64,000 bases of DNA, taken from assembly GCA_017429475.1 (NCBI GenBank), contig JAFROX010000001.1, positions 310,001-374,000 on the forward strand, written 5' to 3'. This DNA is from Bacteroidales bacterium (GTDB lineage Bacteria; Bacteroidota; Bacteroidia; Bacteroidales; UBA932). Each line of letters starts with the position of its first letter. The first letter of the stretch is position 1. The notes under the pieces are model-generated. The model did not search any database. It was not told the DNA's origin and worked only from the letters and a program-made list of their open reading frames with translations. Both the position numbers and the translations under genes were made by a program. Positions 18,842 through 30,694 of the stretch are shown piece by piece.

Positions 18842-18871
18842 AAAAAAGCAGCTGAGTTTTCAGCTGCTTCC
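18842..18871 (-). terminator. Intrinsic terminator of tRNA-Leu
   Basis: Minus strand: AAGCAGCTGA, loop AAAC, TCAGCTGCTT, then more T. It lies 7 bases beyond the tRNA 3' end. A further 11 bases on each side (18835-18845 and 18872-18882) are also complementary, so the arm can extend into the tRNA acceptor strand. Confidence 0.85.
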
Positions 18872-18877
18872 TTTTAG

Positions 18878-22189
<3,312 letters not shown>

Positions 22190-22192
22190 AAA

Positions 22193-22223
22193 TTTGGTCT
22201 AACGATAAAAATAATTACATTTG
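22193..22223 (+). promoter_or_regulatory. Promoter of tRNA-Asn
   Basis: TTTG (22193-22196), 19 bases, then TACATTTG (22216-22223), 19 bases before the tRNA. A near-ideal Bacteroidetes -33/-7 pair, starting 4 bases after the beta-galactosidase stop. Confidence 0.7.
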
Positions 22224-22242
22224 CAGTCCCGAAAGGGAAAAT

Positions 22243-22316
22243 TCCTCTTTAGCTCAGTTGGTTAGAGCACCTGACTGTTAATCAGGGGGTCCTGGGTTCA
22301 AGTCCCCGAAGAGGAG
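22243..22316 (+). tRNA. tRNA-Asn (anticodon GTT)
   Basis: 74 bases. Acceptor TCCTCTT pairs with AAGAGGA, discriminator G, no encoded CCA. The anticodon loop CTGTTAA gives GTT. D arm AGCTCAGTTGGTTAGAGC and T arm GGGTTCAAGTCCC are standard. Confidence 0.96.
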
Positions 22317-22321
22317 CGCAA

Positions 22322-22354
22322 ACGGACAAGTCTTATGGCTTGTCCGTTTTGTTT
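22322..22354 (+). terminator. Terminator of tRNA-Asn
   Basis: ACGGACAAG, 8-base loop, CTTGTCCGT, then TTTGTTTT. Confidence 0.88.
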
Positions 22355-22377
22355 TATATATGTTTTTACTAAATTTG
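22348..22377 (+). promoter_or_regulatory. Promoter reading into a gene-free structured region
   Basis: TTTG (22348-22351, inside the tRNA-Asn terminator tail), 18 bases, then TAAATTTGCA (from 22370). The expected start is near 22383. Confidence 0.5.
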
Positions 22378-22382
22378 CAAAG

Positions 22383-22552
22383 AAACCCGAACGGGGCCGA
22401 CTACTGCAACATTCATCGACCCCGGATAGTGATTATCTCTTTATGATAATGATCACTATCTTGAAGATGATTTTGAACATATCAGTTCACACAAAAGAAG
22501 GTCGCGGGTACCTTCCCAAAGGGGGTCGGCTTGCCGGCCTCCTTTTGTGTTT
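22383..22552 (+). ncRNA. Candidate small RNA of about 170 nt
   Basis: The stretch between tRNA-Asn and the pilus operon has no credible gene but is well structured. Hairpin 1 at 22392-22424 has stem CGGGG-C-CGA / TCG-A-CCCCG. Hairpin 2 at 22425-22460 has GATAGTGA...TCACTATC with further TTAT/ATAA pairing. Hairpin 3 at 22518-22545 has a 12-bp stem with CTTG loop and two G-U pairs, followed by TTGTGTTTG, and serves as terminator. Bases 22488-22501 can also pair with 22538-22550, an alternative to hairpin 3. With the promoter at 22348-22377 this makes a complete transcription unit. It could be a 6S-type RNA or a trans-acting sRNA; I cannot assign a family by eye. Confidence 0.5.
22518..22552 (+). 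terminator. Intrinsic terminator of the candidate sRNA
   Basis: AAAGGGGGTCGG-CTTG-CCGGCCTCCTTT, then TTGTGTTTG. On the opposite strand no T-rich tail follows, so the orientation is plus and it does not serve the pilus operon. Confidence 0.7.
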
Positions 22553-22602
22553 GCATCCATCTTTCAAATTCGGGTAATACTATGTTTACCTATATGTAAT
22601 TA

Positions 22603-24729
22603 TTAGAAGCTTACAGAATCCGGGACACCATAGACTATTTCCATCCCCAATGGAGGATTATAGCTATTCACGGGGCCACCTTCGACGTTGAACGAATGCA
22701 GATTCCCCCTGGTATATCCCATTTGGACTCCGTTCACTAACACTACATATTTCTGCAAGGACACTCGGTATTCTTTATTTACAGTGTCATATCCATTGCT
22801 ATAGCCGTCTGCCGCATTGTTGTTTGTGACCGTCGGTTCATAGTACCACGCAGGAACCCTTTGTGCCTTTACCGTCATCCTGGTACTGCTTCCATCGCTG
22901 TCCAACCTATACGAATTGCCTGATCCTGACGATCCCGACTTTGCTATTATCTTGATTGGAACCGTCACGACACTTCCATTGATCTTGACCGCACAATAAA
23001 CCTTCAAGTAAGCATGTCCAACAGCCGTGTAATGGACCTCTGTCGACCCCACGGCATAATGATGATCTACAGGATGGCTCTTGTTCAGTTCATGGGCTGC
23101 AGTCTGCAGGCCGCTTGTGCCAAGATTAATCGTTTGAAAAGTCGTGGCAGCCGCATCCCCTTCACCAAGAGTGGTGGCAGCTGAATATACTCCCAGCGGC
23201 GTTTGCCAGATGTCACAGTTATACTGGCCGAGCAGCCTGTTGCTGCAGTATTGATTCTCTCCATACAGTATGCCCGTAACACTGGTCGCGAGAGTTGCCC
23301 CGGCCGGCCAGTCTACCGTTTTGGACACATCAACTACTCCCAATCCGTCAGGGAACGAGAACTCCAGCAGCAGCGGGTTCTTGTTTATGCGTATATTGAA
23401 TTGCTTTGTCACCAGTCCGTCTGCAGTGGTGAAAGTCACAGGAATATCGGCATAATCTACTTTGGGAATACTAGTTCCTGAATAAGCCTGAGTGTAACTG
23501 GTACTAATAGTATATGTATCAACATTTCCTGAAGTAGTACGAGAGATTGTCAGGCCGTATGTCTGGGCATCTGATTGGGAATAGGTCATTTCATAATCGA
23601 CTCCCGCCTTCTTTGTCACGGTGAAGCTGTTCGACATACCCTTTATTATGCTCAGTTGAGAGCGGCTGAGAACAAGAGCGTTGTTATCTATTACCGGATT
23701 ACCAGGTTCTATCCTCCAGCCTTCATCCTCTACATAAATGTTGTCGAAATTCATAGTGAGATTATATATCATGTTACGGTGCACATTGCAATCCCTCATT
23801 CCGTCACCGAAGAAATAGCGGTAGGTTACGTTATCATAAATGGCTGTCGGCGTATGTACCGTAACGTTGAATTCCGCATATGTACAAGTTTTCCTGTTCA
23901 GGCTTCCTGCAGGAATGTTTTCCATCTTTCTTTGGCTTTCGGCATTTACGCTCGAAGGGAACACATCCCCCTTCTCGTTCTCCAGAACGAAAAGCGTCGC
24001 GAAGTTTCCGGCGTTCAGTGCAGAAATATCAGATGACGTGAAAGCATCTCCAATACTGTTTACATCACTTTCTGAAGTGGCAATGAATGGTTGGAATGGA
24101 GTGCATCTACCCGCCACATTGCACAGTCTCCCACCTGTAATTGTGTATGTATTGGGATTCCGTGCAGACTTTATGAAACGGATGTTGTACTGTGCCACCA
24201 GTTTGTCTGCATAGAGTGTTCTGGAGTCTGCAGAAGGGCGATAATTATCGTAATATCCTGCCATAGGAAATCCGTTGCTGCTGAACTCCGCATAATTTGA
24301 TGACAGGGAATGCATATAGTTCTTGACCTTGCTTTCGGCCGGCACTCCTCCCGTGCAAAGAGTACTCTCAGTGTGCAGATCTCCCAAATTGGCAATAATA
24401 TAAACTGCAAACGAATCATTGATGGTCGTATTCAGCCTCTCATTGACGAAAAGCGCACGACCTGACATGTTCACATCACCCGGATAATAGTTTGCCGAGA
24501 CAGAATTGCCATTTCCGTCAAATACGAATATGGTGAAATTGGAAATCCGGCCATTCAAAGCGGATGGATATGAAGAACGCGTATAGTTTGCATCACCCCC
24601 AACCGATGCAGATTCTACCCTGAAAGTAAGGTCTGTCAGCAGTCCTGACGGCTCTTCGGTCAGCCTTTCATTGCAACCCACGCACAATAGAATAATTCCA
24701 TAGATAAAAAGCTTAGTTATCCTTTTCAT
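22603..24729 (-). CDS. Type V pilus-associated lipoprotein (accessory or tip subunit)
   Basis: 708 residues from ATG 24729 (MKRITKLFIYGIILLCVGC, lipid Cys19); an upstream in-frame start is rejected because it lacks a signal. The first ~300 residues follow the pilin N-domain pattern: FTIFVFDGNGNSV near residue 80, FAVYIIANLGDL, then GRLCNVAGRCTPF. Arg51 in YTRSSYP lies 32 residues after the lipid Cys, as a maturation site would. The C-terminal half is beta-rich with an unusual YAVGSTEVHYTAVGHAYLKVYC segment. It resembles the DUF4906-type proteins found in these loci. It is last in the pilus operon, 22 bases behind the giant adhesin. Exact family uncertain. Confidence 0.72.
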   Translation of the reverse strand: MKRITKLFIYGIILLCVGCNERLTEEPSGLLTDLTFRVESASVGGDANYTRSSYPSALNGRISNFTIFVFDGNGNSVSANYYPGDVNMSGRALFVNERLNTTINDSFAVYIIANLGDLHTESTLCTGGVPAESKVKNYMHSLSSNYAEFSSNGFPMAGYYDNYRPSADSRTLYADKLVAQYNIRFIKSARNPNTYTITGGRLCNVAGRCTPFQPFIATSESDVNSIGDAFTSSDISALNAGNFATLFVLENEKGDVFPSSVNAESQRKMENIPAGSLNRKTCTYAEFNVTVHTPTAIYDNVTYRYFFGDGMRDCNVHRNMIYNLTMNFDNIYVEDEGWRIEPGNPVIDNNALVLSRSQLSIIKGMSNSFTVTKKAGVDYEMTYSQSDAQTYGLTISRTTSGNVDTYTISTSYTQAYSGTSIPKVDYADIPVTFTTADGLVTKQFNIRINKNPLLLEFSFPDGLGVVDVSKTVDWPAGATLATSVTGILYGENQYCSNRLLGQYNCDIWQTPLGVYSAATTLGEGDAAATTFQTINLGTSGLQTAAHELNKSHPVDHHYAVGSTEVHYTAVGHAYLKVYCAVKINGSVVTVPIKIIAKSGSSGSGNSYRLDSDGSSTRMTVKAQRVPAWYYEPTVTNNNAADGYSNGYDTVNKEYRVSLQKYVVLVNGVQMGYTRGNLHSFNVEGGPVNSYNPPLGMEIVYGVPDSVSF

Positions 24730-24751
24730 AAAGCATTGTTGTTTTTGATCA

Positions 24752-27700
24752 TTAATAGTTGCCTCCGCCTGAGCCTGTTCCTCCGGTTCCGGGATCCACA
24801 TTGTAAACGTTATCGATATGCAACAGCGCTGTCGCCGTTACTGAAGCGTCACTTCTGTATGTTGCTTTTACGGTCACATCTCCGGGAGAGACACCTGTGG
24901 CAATACCTGAAGAATTAACCGTTGCACAATAGCCACCGCTTACAATACTCCAGGCAACATCTGTATTTGGAATGACGACTCCGGTCAAATCTTTGAACGA
25001 CAGGATGCCGTCGGTATAGATATCCGTATATTCTCTAACCACATAAGTAAGTGTCGCCCCTTCGGATATCGTTGTTTCTGCGGGAGTTATTTCAATACGG
25101 CACACTTCCGCAACTTGCTGAGCAACGGTGAGGGTTCCTGCCGCGGTGTATGATTCTCCATCTGCGGAATACGAAGCAATGATCGTTGCTATGCCTCGGG
25201 CTCTCGCCGTAGCCGTTCCTCCTGCATTTATTGTAGCAACAGCATTGTCTGATGATCCCCATACGGGGGTGACTATAACACCACCGTCGTCCATTCCGTT
25301 TGTAACTGTATGATATATGGCTGTGAACTGCTGCGTATTGCCGACTTCTACGATAGCTTCTGTCGGCGTCACTTCCAGATAATGGGTGATCACCGGCGGA
25401 GCATTCGATACTATGACGGTCGCATATCCTGTTTTTCCTTTATAGGAAGCCATTATTCTTGCCCGCCCACTACTTTGGGCCGTAACCAGTCCGTCGCTGG
25501 TGATGCTTATATAGCTGCCGCCGGATGATATGCTCCAAGAAGCCTGAACCGCAACACCTCCGTCATCGTTTCCTCCTGTTACGGTATGGTATTTTGCAGT
25601 AAATTGAGCAGTACCGCCTTCATTCAGGGTAACTGATTCTGGAGACACTTCAAGATAGTATGTTGTCGAACCTCCTCCACCATTCTGGACCTGTATTGTA
25701 TAATCTATGCTGAGCGTGCCGTATTCTCCAGCATATTCTACGGAAAGCCAGGCCGTACCGGCGACTCTTCCTATGACACTCGTCGAACTGCCGTAATCGT
25801 TTGTTACGGTAATTTGTCCATAACCAGGTTCGTTGCGGACATTCCAATTGACACTGAAGGGAATCTCTGATGTCTGGTTGTAGGGAATTAAATAACTGTT
25901 GAAGGTCTGGCTGCTTCCAGTGACTAGATAAATGCTGTTCGCCATAGACGGCGTTATTCTATATGAACTGACATAGACATTCACATCCACGCTTTGGCCA
26001 TCGCAAGAAATCGAAATTGTGGTAATTCCTCTTCCTCCGGTTATTATTCTCGAACTTCCGGATATTGAAATGACGTCTGTTCCGGATGCAGACAAGGTTG
26101 CGCCTAGCGAACTTACCGTTCCGATTATACTTGTTCCATCAGCATAATTCAGCCTCAGCGGCAATGACCCCATATTGTGTGTATTGTTAATTTGGCTGAT
26201 ACCATTGGAATTGTTGTGCAGGAGATATATTTCATCGCCCAGATAATCTATCGACACTGGAGTCGGTCTGGTCACTACATTCAGGGTGGCTGTTGCTGTC
26301 AGGCTTTGGTTGCCGCTCAAATTGTATGAAGCAGTAATCATACATATACCGGAAGTAGAACTGCCCGCAACGGCCACACCGTCATTATTGCCAACTGTAG
26401 CTATGTTTCGATTGCTCGTGGTCCATCTGCAGTTAGACGTGACATCTGCAACTGATCCATCATAAAGTGTTGCAATTGCTCTGAACGGAAGTGAAGTGCC
26501 CATATAAATTGTCTCTTCAGCCGGCAGGACGGCAAGGCTGACAGGAGGATTGGTCACCGTTATCGTACATACGTTCCTGGATTGGACGCCGCTTCCATCA
26601 GCCGCAATCGCCCTGACTGTCGCCGTACCGGTCTGCAAACCCATCACGGCCGCCTGCAAGTCACCTGTAGATTCAACGGAGACACATCCTCCCCCACTGA
26701 CGACTTCCCAAGTCACTTTTTTCAGAGATGCATTTCTTGGCTGTACGGAAGCATTGATTGACAATGTTTCACCTTTTCTGACAGTCAATGTTGAGGGAGA
26801 TACGGAAACGCTGGTAATATATATTCCGGTGATATGAAGTACCGCCGAGTCCTTGACCGAATAAGTTGCCGTGGCATCGTTCCAGGTATCCTTCCAATAA
26901 ATGTCATATACATAATCGCCTATAGGGATATCTGATGTGACAGAAAAGGAACTGATTTTGTTTGTCACATCATCAGGGACAAGATAATCTTCAGCACTGC
27001 CTCTTAAAGAATAGCCGATATGTTCATTCCACCTGTCAATCATTCTATTTCCGGCGAAAAACCCCGCATTGGGAGCCTCACAAGTCTTTCCGGTATCATC
27101 TGAAACAGAAAGATCGCCAAAGGCATAACCTATGTTCCATATTGTAGCATCGTTTATTTCAGAAAGCGCCATCGTCGTCTCTCTGGGCAATCCGTCGATG
27201 GCATTGTCTGTATTTATCCATCTGGTATCTCTTACGCGAAGAATGGCTACGTCACTATGTTTTCCGTTCATCGTCCTGCAAACAATAGGATAGTCCCCAG
27301 GCGGCGTATAACGGGATGGAGTCCAGTTTACACTGTCAGCCAGAGAATCATATGCATAGGCATAGTCCAGATAGTTCGTGCCGTTGGTGGAATGCGGAAG
27401 CCCTTCGGGAACTTCTACAATCCATTCTTTACCGTCGCTCTCCAAAACTCCGCCGGCGCCAGTGACCACTCCTGTATAAGAGTTGCCATATTCAATGAAT
27501 GAAGTCACTGTCTTACGCGGATTGACTTCATATACATCCGAATCAAAATTTATGTACTTGCTGACCACCCTGAAGCTTGTTTCAGCCTCCAGGAAAGGAT
27601 GGCTGTTACGCAATGGCAGCAGTGTCGCCGTCATCACATCTCCCACCACTACATCATCGCGGACAGCAAATCCGACTGCATCGGGCAGGCTTTCATATAT

Positions 27701-28828
27701 GACAGTCCCACCATAGGTCCCAGCCATATCTATCCACGAGATATTCGTTTCAAGAATATCTTCCCACTGAACTTCATCGCCAGATTCTACAATTACCGGA
27801 TCGGCCAGGAACCGCATAAACCTATCGTCCCGGATATCCTGGTCTATCTTCCAGTCATCGTTTACCAAGCCATCCTCTGTGAGAGTCATGTCCCATATGT
27901 AGCAACAGTTTCCCTGTATGTCGAAGTCTGTAGTTTCATCGGCCCCTATGAAGCTTCTATAGTGAATCGTTCCAGTATAATATGCGGATGCGGCGGTGAC
28001 TGTAACCTCTGCATATGTCAGAAGGTCTCGCACCGCATTGACCTCACTGTTCCTGTCGGGATTCTTATCAATCGAAGAAAAAGCATTACCTATCTTGCCC
28101 TGACGGTTTTCAGGCACATAGAACACGACTGATGATGCATTAACCGTATTTGTGGTCAGATAGTCATCTGTAGAAATACGGCTTGACGCATCTGTCATTG
28201 CACTTCGTCCAAATGCATTAAGGACTGCGTTGCAATTGCATATGCGCAAGTCGGTAATCACAACCCCGCCCGGCAAGCCCCCATCGTACTCCGTGGTGAC
28301 GTTCAGCACTACCTTGGCAAACAATCTGCGCAAGTCCAATGTCGCATCTTCACCGCTGCCGGCAATATAATGCTCAATACAACCCGTCATTGGTATACCC
28401 TTTTCATTCACTTCTGCGTATGAGGGTACGGTATAGGTGAAGTCAGACAAGAGCGCACTACGATTATGGGGACAGTTCCCTGTCTGGTCTCCCATATTTG
28501 CCAAGGCATAGATGTCGTATTCAACTCCGGAACGCAGCTTCATCTGCATGTTCGAATAGTCTGATGTGAAGTGGCCGGTTGTATACAGCACGCCGCTGGC
28601 ATGCTCGTACACTGCCAGCGTGACGGAAGAAATCATCGCATCATCAAACGAGGGTGAGATGTACGCACTTTTCGTAGATACCCCCATTGTTTTAATTCGG
28701 CTGGAAAAAGCGACTGCGCTCATGATGTCTCCAACTTCTCTTTCTGACAGTACAGGTAATTTGACATCTTCCCTTTCGCATGAGACTGCCACGATAATCA
28801 GGGCGATACAAATAATAATTCGTTTCAT
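24752..28828 (-). CDS. Giant pilus-tip adhesin with Ig-like (BIG2-type) repeats
   Basis: 1,358 residues. Lipoprotein signal (MKRIIICIALIIVAVSC, Cys17) and a possible processing site at Lys53 (GVSTKSAYI). Residues about 40-330 look like a pilin/DUF4906-type N-part (VTLAVYEHASGVLYTTGHF, DIYALANMGDQ, VVITDLRICNCNAVL). From about residue 665 to 1345 there are roughly six Ig-like repeats. The clearest are the YLEVSPESVTLNEGGTAQFTA and YLEVTPTEAIVEVGNTQQFTA units, each with YHTVTxGxDDGG, then RIEITPAETTISEGATL. The tail is Gly/Thr rich (GTGGTGSGGGNY). The repeats should make a stalk presenting the N-terminal part or the tip outward. It follows the FimB-like anchor gene by 11 bases. Confidence 0.8.
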   Translation of the reverse strand: MKRIIICIALIIVAVSCEREDVKLPVLSEREVGDIMSAVAFSSRIKTMGVSTKSAYISPSFDDAMISSVTLAVYEHASGVLYTTGHFTSDYSNMQMKLRSGVEYDIYALANMGDQTGNCPHNRSALLSDFTYTVPSYAEVNEKGIPMTGCIEHYIAGSGEDATLDLRRLFAKVVLNVTTEYDGGLPGGVVITDLRICNCNAVLNAFGRSAMTDASSRISTDDYLTTNTVNASSVVFYVPENRQGKIGNAFSSIDKNPDRNSEVNAVRDLLTYAEVTVTAASAYYTGTIHYRSFIGADETTDFDIQGNCCYIWDMTLTEDGLVNDDWKIDQDIRDDRFMRFLADPVIVESGDEVQWEDILETNISWIDMAGTYGGTVIYESLPDAVGFAVRDDVVVGDVMTATLLPLRNSHPFLEAETSFRVVSKYINFDSDVYEVNPRKTVTSFIEYGNSYTGVVTGAGGVLESDGKEWIVEVPEGLPHSTNGTNYLDYAYAYDSLADSVNWTPSRYTPPGDYPIVCRTMNGKHSDVAILRVRDTRWINTDNAIDGLPRETTMALSEINDATIWNIGYAFGDLSVSDDTGKTCEAPNAGFFAGNRMIDRWNEHIGYSLRGSAEDYLVPDDVTNKISSFSVTSDIPIGDYVYDIYWKDTWNDATATYSVKDSAVLHITGIYITSVSVSPSTLTVRKGETLSINASVQPRNASLKKVTWEVVSGGGCVSVESTGDLQAAVMGLQTGTATVRAIAADGSGVQSRNVCTITVTNPPVSLAVLPAEETIYMGTSLPFRAIATLYDGSVADVTSNCRWTTSNRNIATVGNNDGVAVAGSSTSGICMITASYNLSGNQSLTATATLNVVTRPTPVSIDYLGDEIYLLHNNSNGISQINNTHNMGSLPLRLNYADGTSIIGTVSSLGATLSASGTDVISISGSSRIITGGRGITTISISCDGQSVDVNVYVSSYRITPSMANSIYLVTGSSQTFNSYLIPYNQTSEIPFSVNWNVRNEPGYGQITVTNDYGSSTSVIGRVAGTAWLSVEYAGEYGTLSIDYTIQVQNGGGGSTTYYLEVSPESVTLNEGGTAQFTAKYHTVTGGNDDGGVAVQASWSISSGGSYISITSDGLVTAQSSGRARIMASYKGKTGYATVIVSNAPPVITHYLEVTPTEAIVEVGNTQQFTAIYHTVTNGMDDGGVIVTPVWGSSDNAVATINAGGTATARARGIATIIASYSADGESYTAAGTLTVAQQVAEVCRIEITPAETTISEGATLTYVVREYTDIYTDGILSFKDLTGVVIPNTDVAWSIVSGGYCATVNSSGIATGVSPGDVTVKATYRSDASVTATALLHIDNVYNVDPGTGGTGSGGGNY

Positions 28829-28839
28829 TCTTTTATCTC

Positions 28840-29646
28840 CTACATCTCTACCATTGACAATTCATATTCAACTGCATTTTCCCAACCTGCCACTCCTATT
28901 GTAACCTGATTACGTGATATATCGATAGTGACCAGTATATCTTTGAGGTCTGTCTCATCCCAGTCGTATCCCATATTCCTTATAAACTGCCCCAGCGGGA
29001 ATTGTACGGAATCGCCTGATATATGTGTCACAAAAAGGACTAGGCTGTCATCTCCCTGCCGTGGCAGGCGGAATACCATACGTCTCCCCTCCTCAAGCTT
29101 GAGCTGATGCCTAAACTGGCCGGCCACAGCCTGGAGTGATAGAATATCCAACCCACTGCTGCCGCTTGAAACGACAAATGAGTAGTCCTTCGCGGGAAAA
29201 GATTCATTAATGATCTGAATCGTCACTGTCGCGAACTGTTTATGAAAATATACCTCAGTAGAGGCAGTCTCCCCAGTACAGTCTACATAGTCGATGTATC
29301 CATATAGAGAATCGCTCTGGCTTCCTTCCGGAACGGTTATTACGTGACCTTTCCGCTCGCATTGAGCTAGGCCGGCGACGGCAGAGAAATGTATCATTGT
29401 TCGCGGCACGCGTAGCATAATCGTATCCTGCTTGCCGACGAGCGTCATTTCATCACGGAAGACCTCGTCCGTAGTCCACCCCTCCAGCAATACCCGGCCG
29501 GAATCATTGCCCTTGTCTGGAAAAACGACTTCCAACAGACAGGGACAGACCGTACGGTCTTCTTTTACAGAACACGAATACAACCCCCAAACCGCCAAAG
29601 CGGTTATCATTAAGTATTTTGCATTACAGCCTGGAATTTTGTTCAT
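28840..29646 (-). CDS. FimB/Mfa2 family pilus anchor/assembly subunit
   Basis: 268 residues with lipoprotein signal (lipobox LYSC, Cys25) followed at once by SVKEDRTVCPCLLEVVF, the hallmark N-terminus of FimB/Mfa2 proteins (KEDR, CPC). Later blocks, STEVYFHKQFATVTIQI near residue 130 and LVTIDISRNQVTIGVAGWENAVEY at the end, fit the family. In Porphyromonas these subunits cap the growing pilus and fix it to the outer membrane, so length depends on them. Unlike its neighbours it has no basic-plus-small cleavage site ahead of the first strand, as expected for a subunit that keeps its lipid. It lies 12 bases behind the third pilin gene. Confidence 0.88.
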   Translation of the reverse strand: MNKIPGCNAKYLMITALAVWGLYSCSVKEDRTVCPCLLEVVFPDKGNDSGRVLLEGWTTDEVFRDEMTLVGKQDTIMLRVPRTMIHFSAVAGLAQCERKGHVITVPEGSQSDSLYGYIDYVDCTGETASTEVYFHKQFATVTIQIINESFPAKDYSFVVSSGSSGLDILSLQAVAGQFRHQLKLEEGRRMVFRLPRQGDDSLVLFVTHISGDSVQFPLGQFIRNMGYDWDETDLKDILVTIDISRNQVTIGVAGWENAVEYELSMVEM

Positions 29647-29658
29647 GGCAATGGTCTT

Positions 29659-30660
29659 TTATAATACCTCACTTACGACATATGTTCCATCCCATGACAT
29701 CACCCGAACAGAGAAGGACAACGGTTCTTCCTCCGGCAGGGGTTCATCCGGCCCGTCTGCACCCAGCCCGGTCACAGTCAATTCGTTGATGACGTACCAG
29801 CCGTTGCGTGTCAAAGTGCCTGTCAATGGGTTGACTATATCTACGGGATAATATGTCCGGCGACTGCCTATGGTACACGCCAGCACAAGCCTGGTGTGCC
29901 GTGGGCTCCACGTATCATCGTGACTGTCCCCTATGGCCCCGTTCTGATAGCAGTAGAAGTAATGCGTGGTAGAATAATGTCCTCCAGGCGGTATAATTGA
30001 ACCTACGGCGTCACATAGCATAGATTCCGCCCCTGATGGCGTAAATCCTCTCTGGTTGAGCCAAATCATCGACGCAGGTTCTTCATCAGCAGCGAGAGTG
30101 GTCAGCCCGGAGACATTGATCAGATAGATGCTGTCAAGTGAAAACTGTTCTGCAGCCAGCGTTGGCCGAAGAGAAAAGTCTGTCGTAAGCTTGCGGATTT
30201 CAACTTTTGAGACAAGCCGTATTACCGGTATCGTGCACCTGGCATCGTCAGGCACCACGAAATCCCGGCTGCCAAACATCGACAAGGCCATAGACTCTCC
30301 TGTCAGATTGCGTACATAGGCACGAATACCTTCGGAATCAGAGAAAGCATCAGGTCTTAGTCCACAGTTTACTGCAGCGTAAACCCTGTACGATCCCTCT
30401 GCCAAATTGCGTACTACGGCAGCAGAGGCAGCAGACATAGCATCTACCACTTCCCCTTCAGCATTGACAATATATATACACATTTCATCAAAGGCCGATT
30501 CGTCCGCAGCGACGGTGGAGCGCACAGCTCCGCCGTCACCTTCAAGGACGAAAAGTACTTCGTAGGTACGGTTCTGGGTATCGAGACTCCGCGGGTCACA
30601 TCCCGTGCAAAGAAGAATAGCACCGCACAGATATAACAGAAAACATTCAAGCTTCTTCAT
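29659..30660 (-). CDS. FimA/Mfa1-like pilin (accessory)
   Basis: 333 residues. Lipoprotein signal (MKKLECFLLYLCGAILLCTGC, Cys21). Arg47 in GAVRSTVAAD lies 26 residues later, matching the maturation site of FimA-type pilins. The pilin N-domain is seen in MCIYIVNAEGEVVDAMS and VYAAVNCGL. The C-domain is seen in YLINVSGLTTL, HYFYCYQNG, WSPRHTRLVLACTIGSRRTYYPVDI, GWYVINELTVTGLG and the final FSVRVMSWDGTYVV donor-type strand. It is more divergent than the two pilins upstream, and its position just before the FimB-like gene suggests an accessory or anchor-proximal subunit. Confidence 0.78.
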   Translation of the reverse strand: MKKLECFLLYLCGAILLCTGCDPRSLDTQNRTYEVLFVLEGDGGAVRSTVAADESAFDEMCIYIVNAEGEVVDAMSAASAAVVRNLAEGSYRVYAAVNCGLRPDAFSDSEGIRAYVRNLTGESMALSMFGSRDFVVPDDARCTIPVIRLVSKVEIRKLTTDFSLRPTLAAEQFSLDSIYLINVSGLTTLAADEEPASMIWLNQRGFTPSGAESMLCDAVGSIIPPGGHYSTTHYFYCYQNGAIGDSHDDTWSPRHTRLVLACTIGSRRTYYPVDIVNPLTGTLTRNGWYVINELTVTGLGADGPDEPLPEEEPLSFSVRVMSWDGTYVVSEVL

Positions 30661-30694
30661 AACAGCCTCCTTGAGTGATCATTCAGATTAATCG

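Noticed and set aside
22335-22577. 80-codon plus-strand open frame after tRNA-Asn
   Set aside because: It starts inside the tRNA terminator hairpin and runs through the three RNA hairpins; its composition is unlike protein. The stretch is better read as a candidate sRNA.
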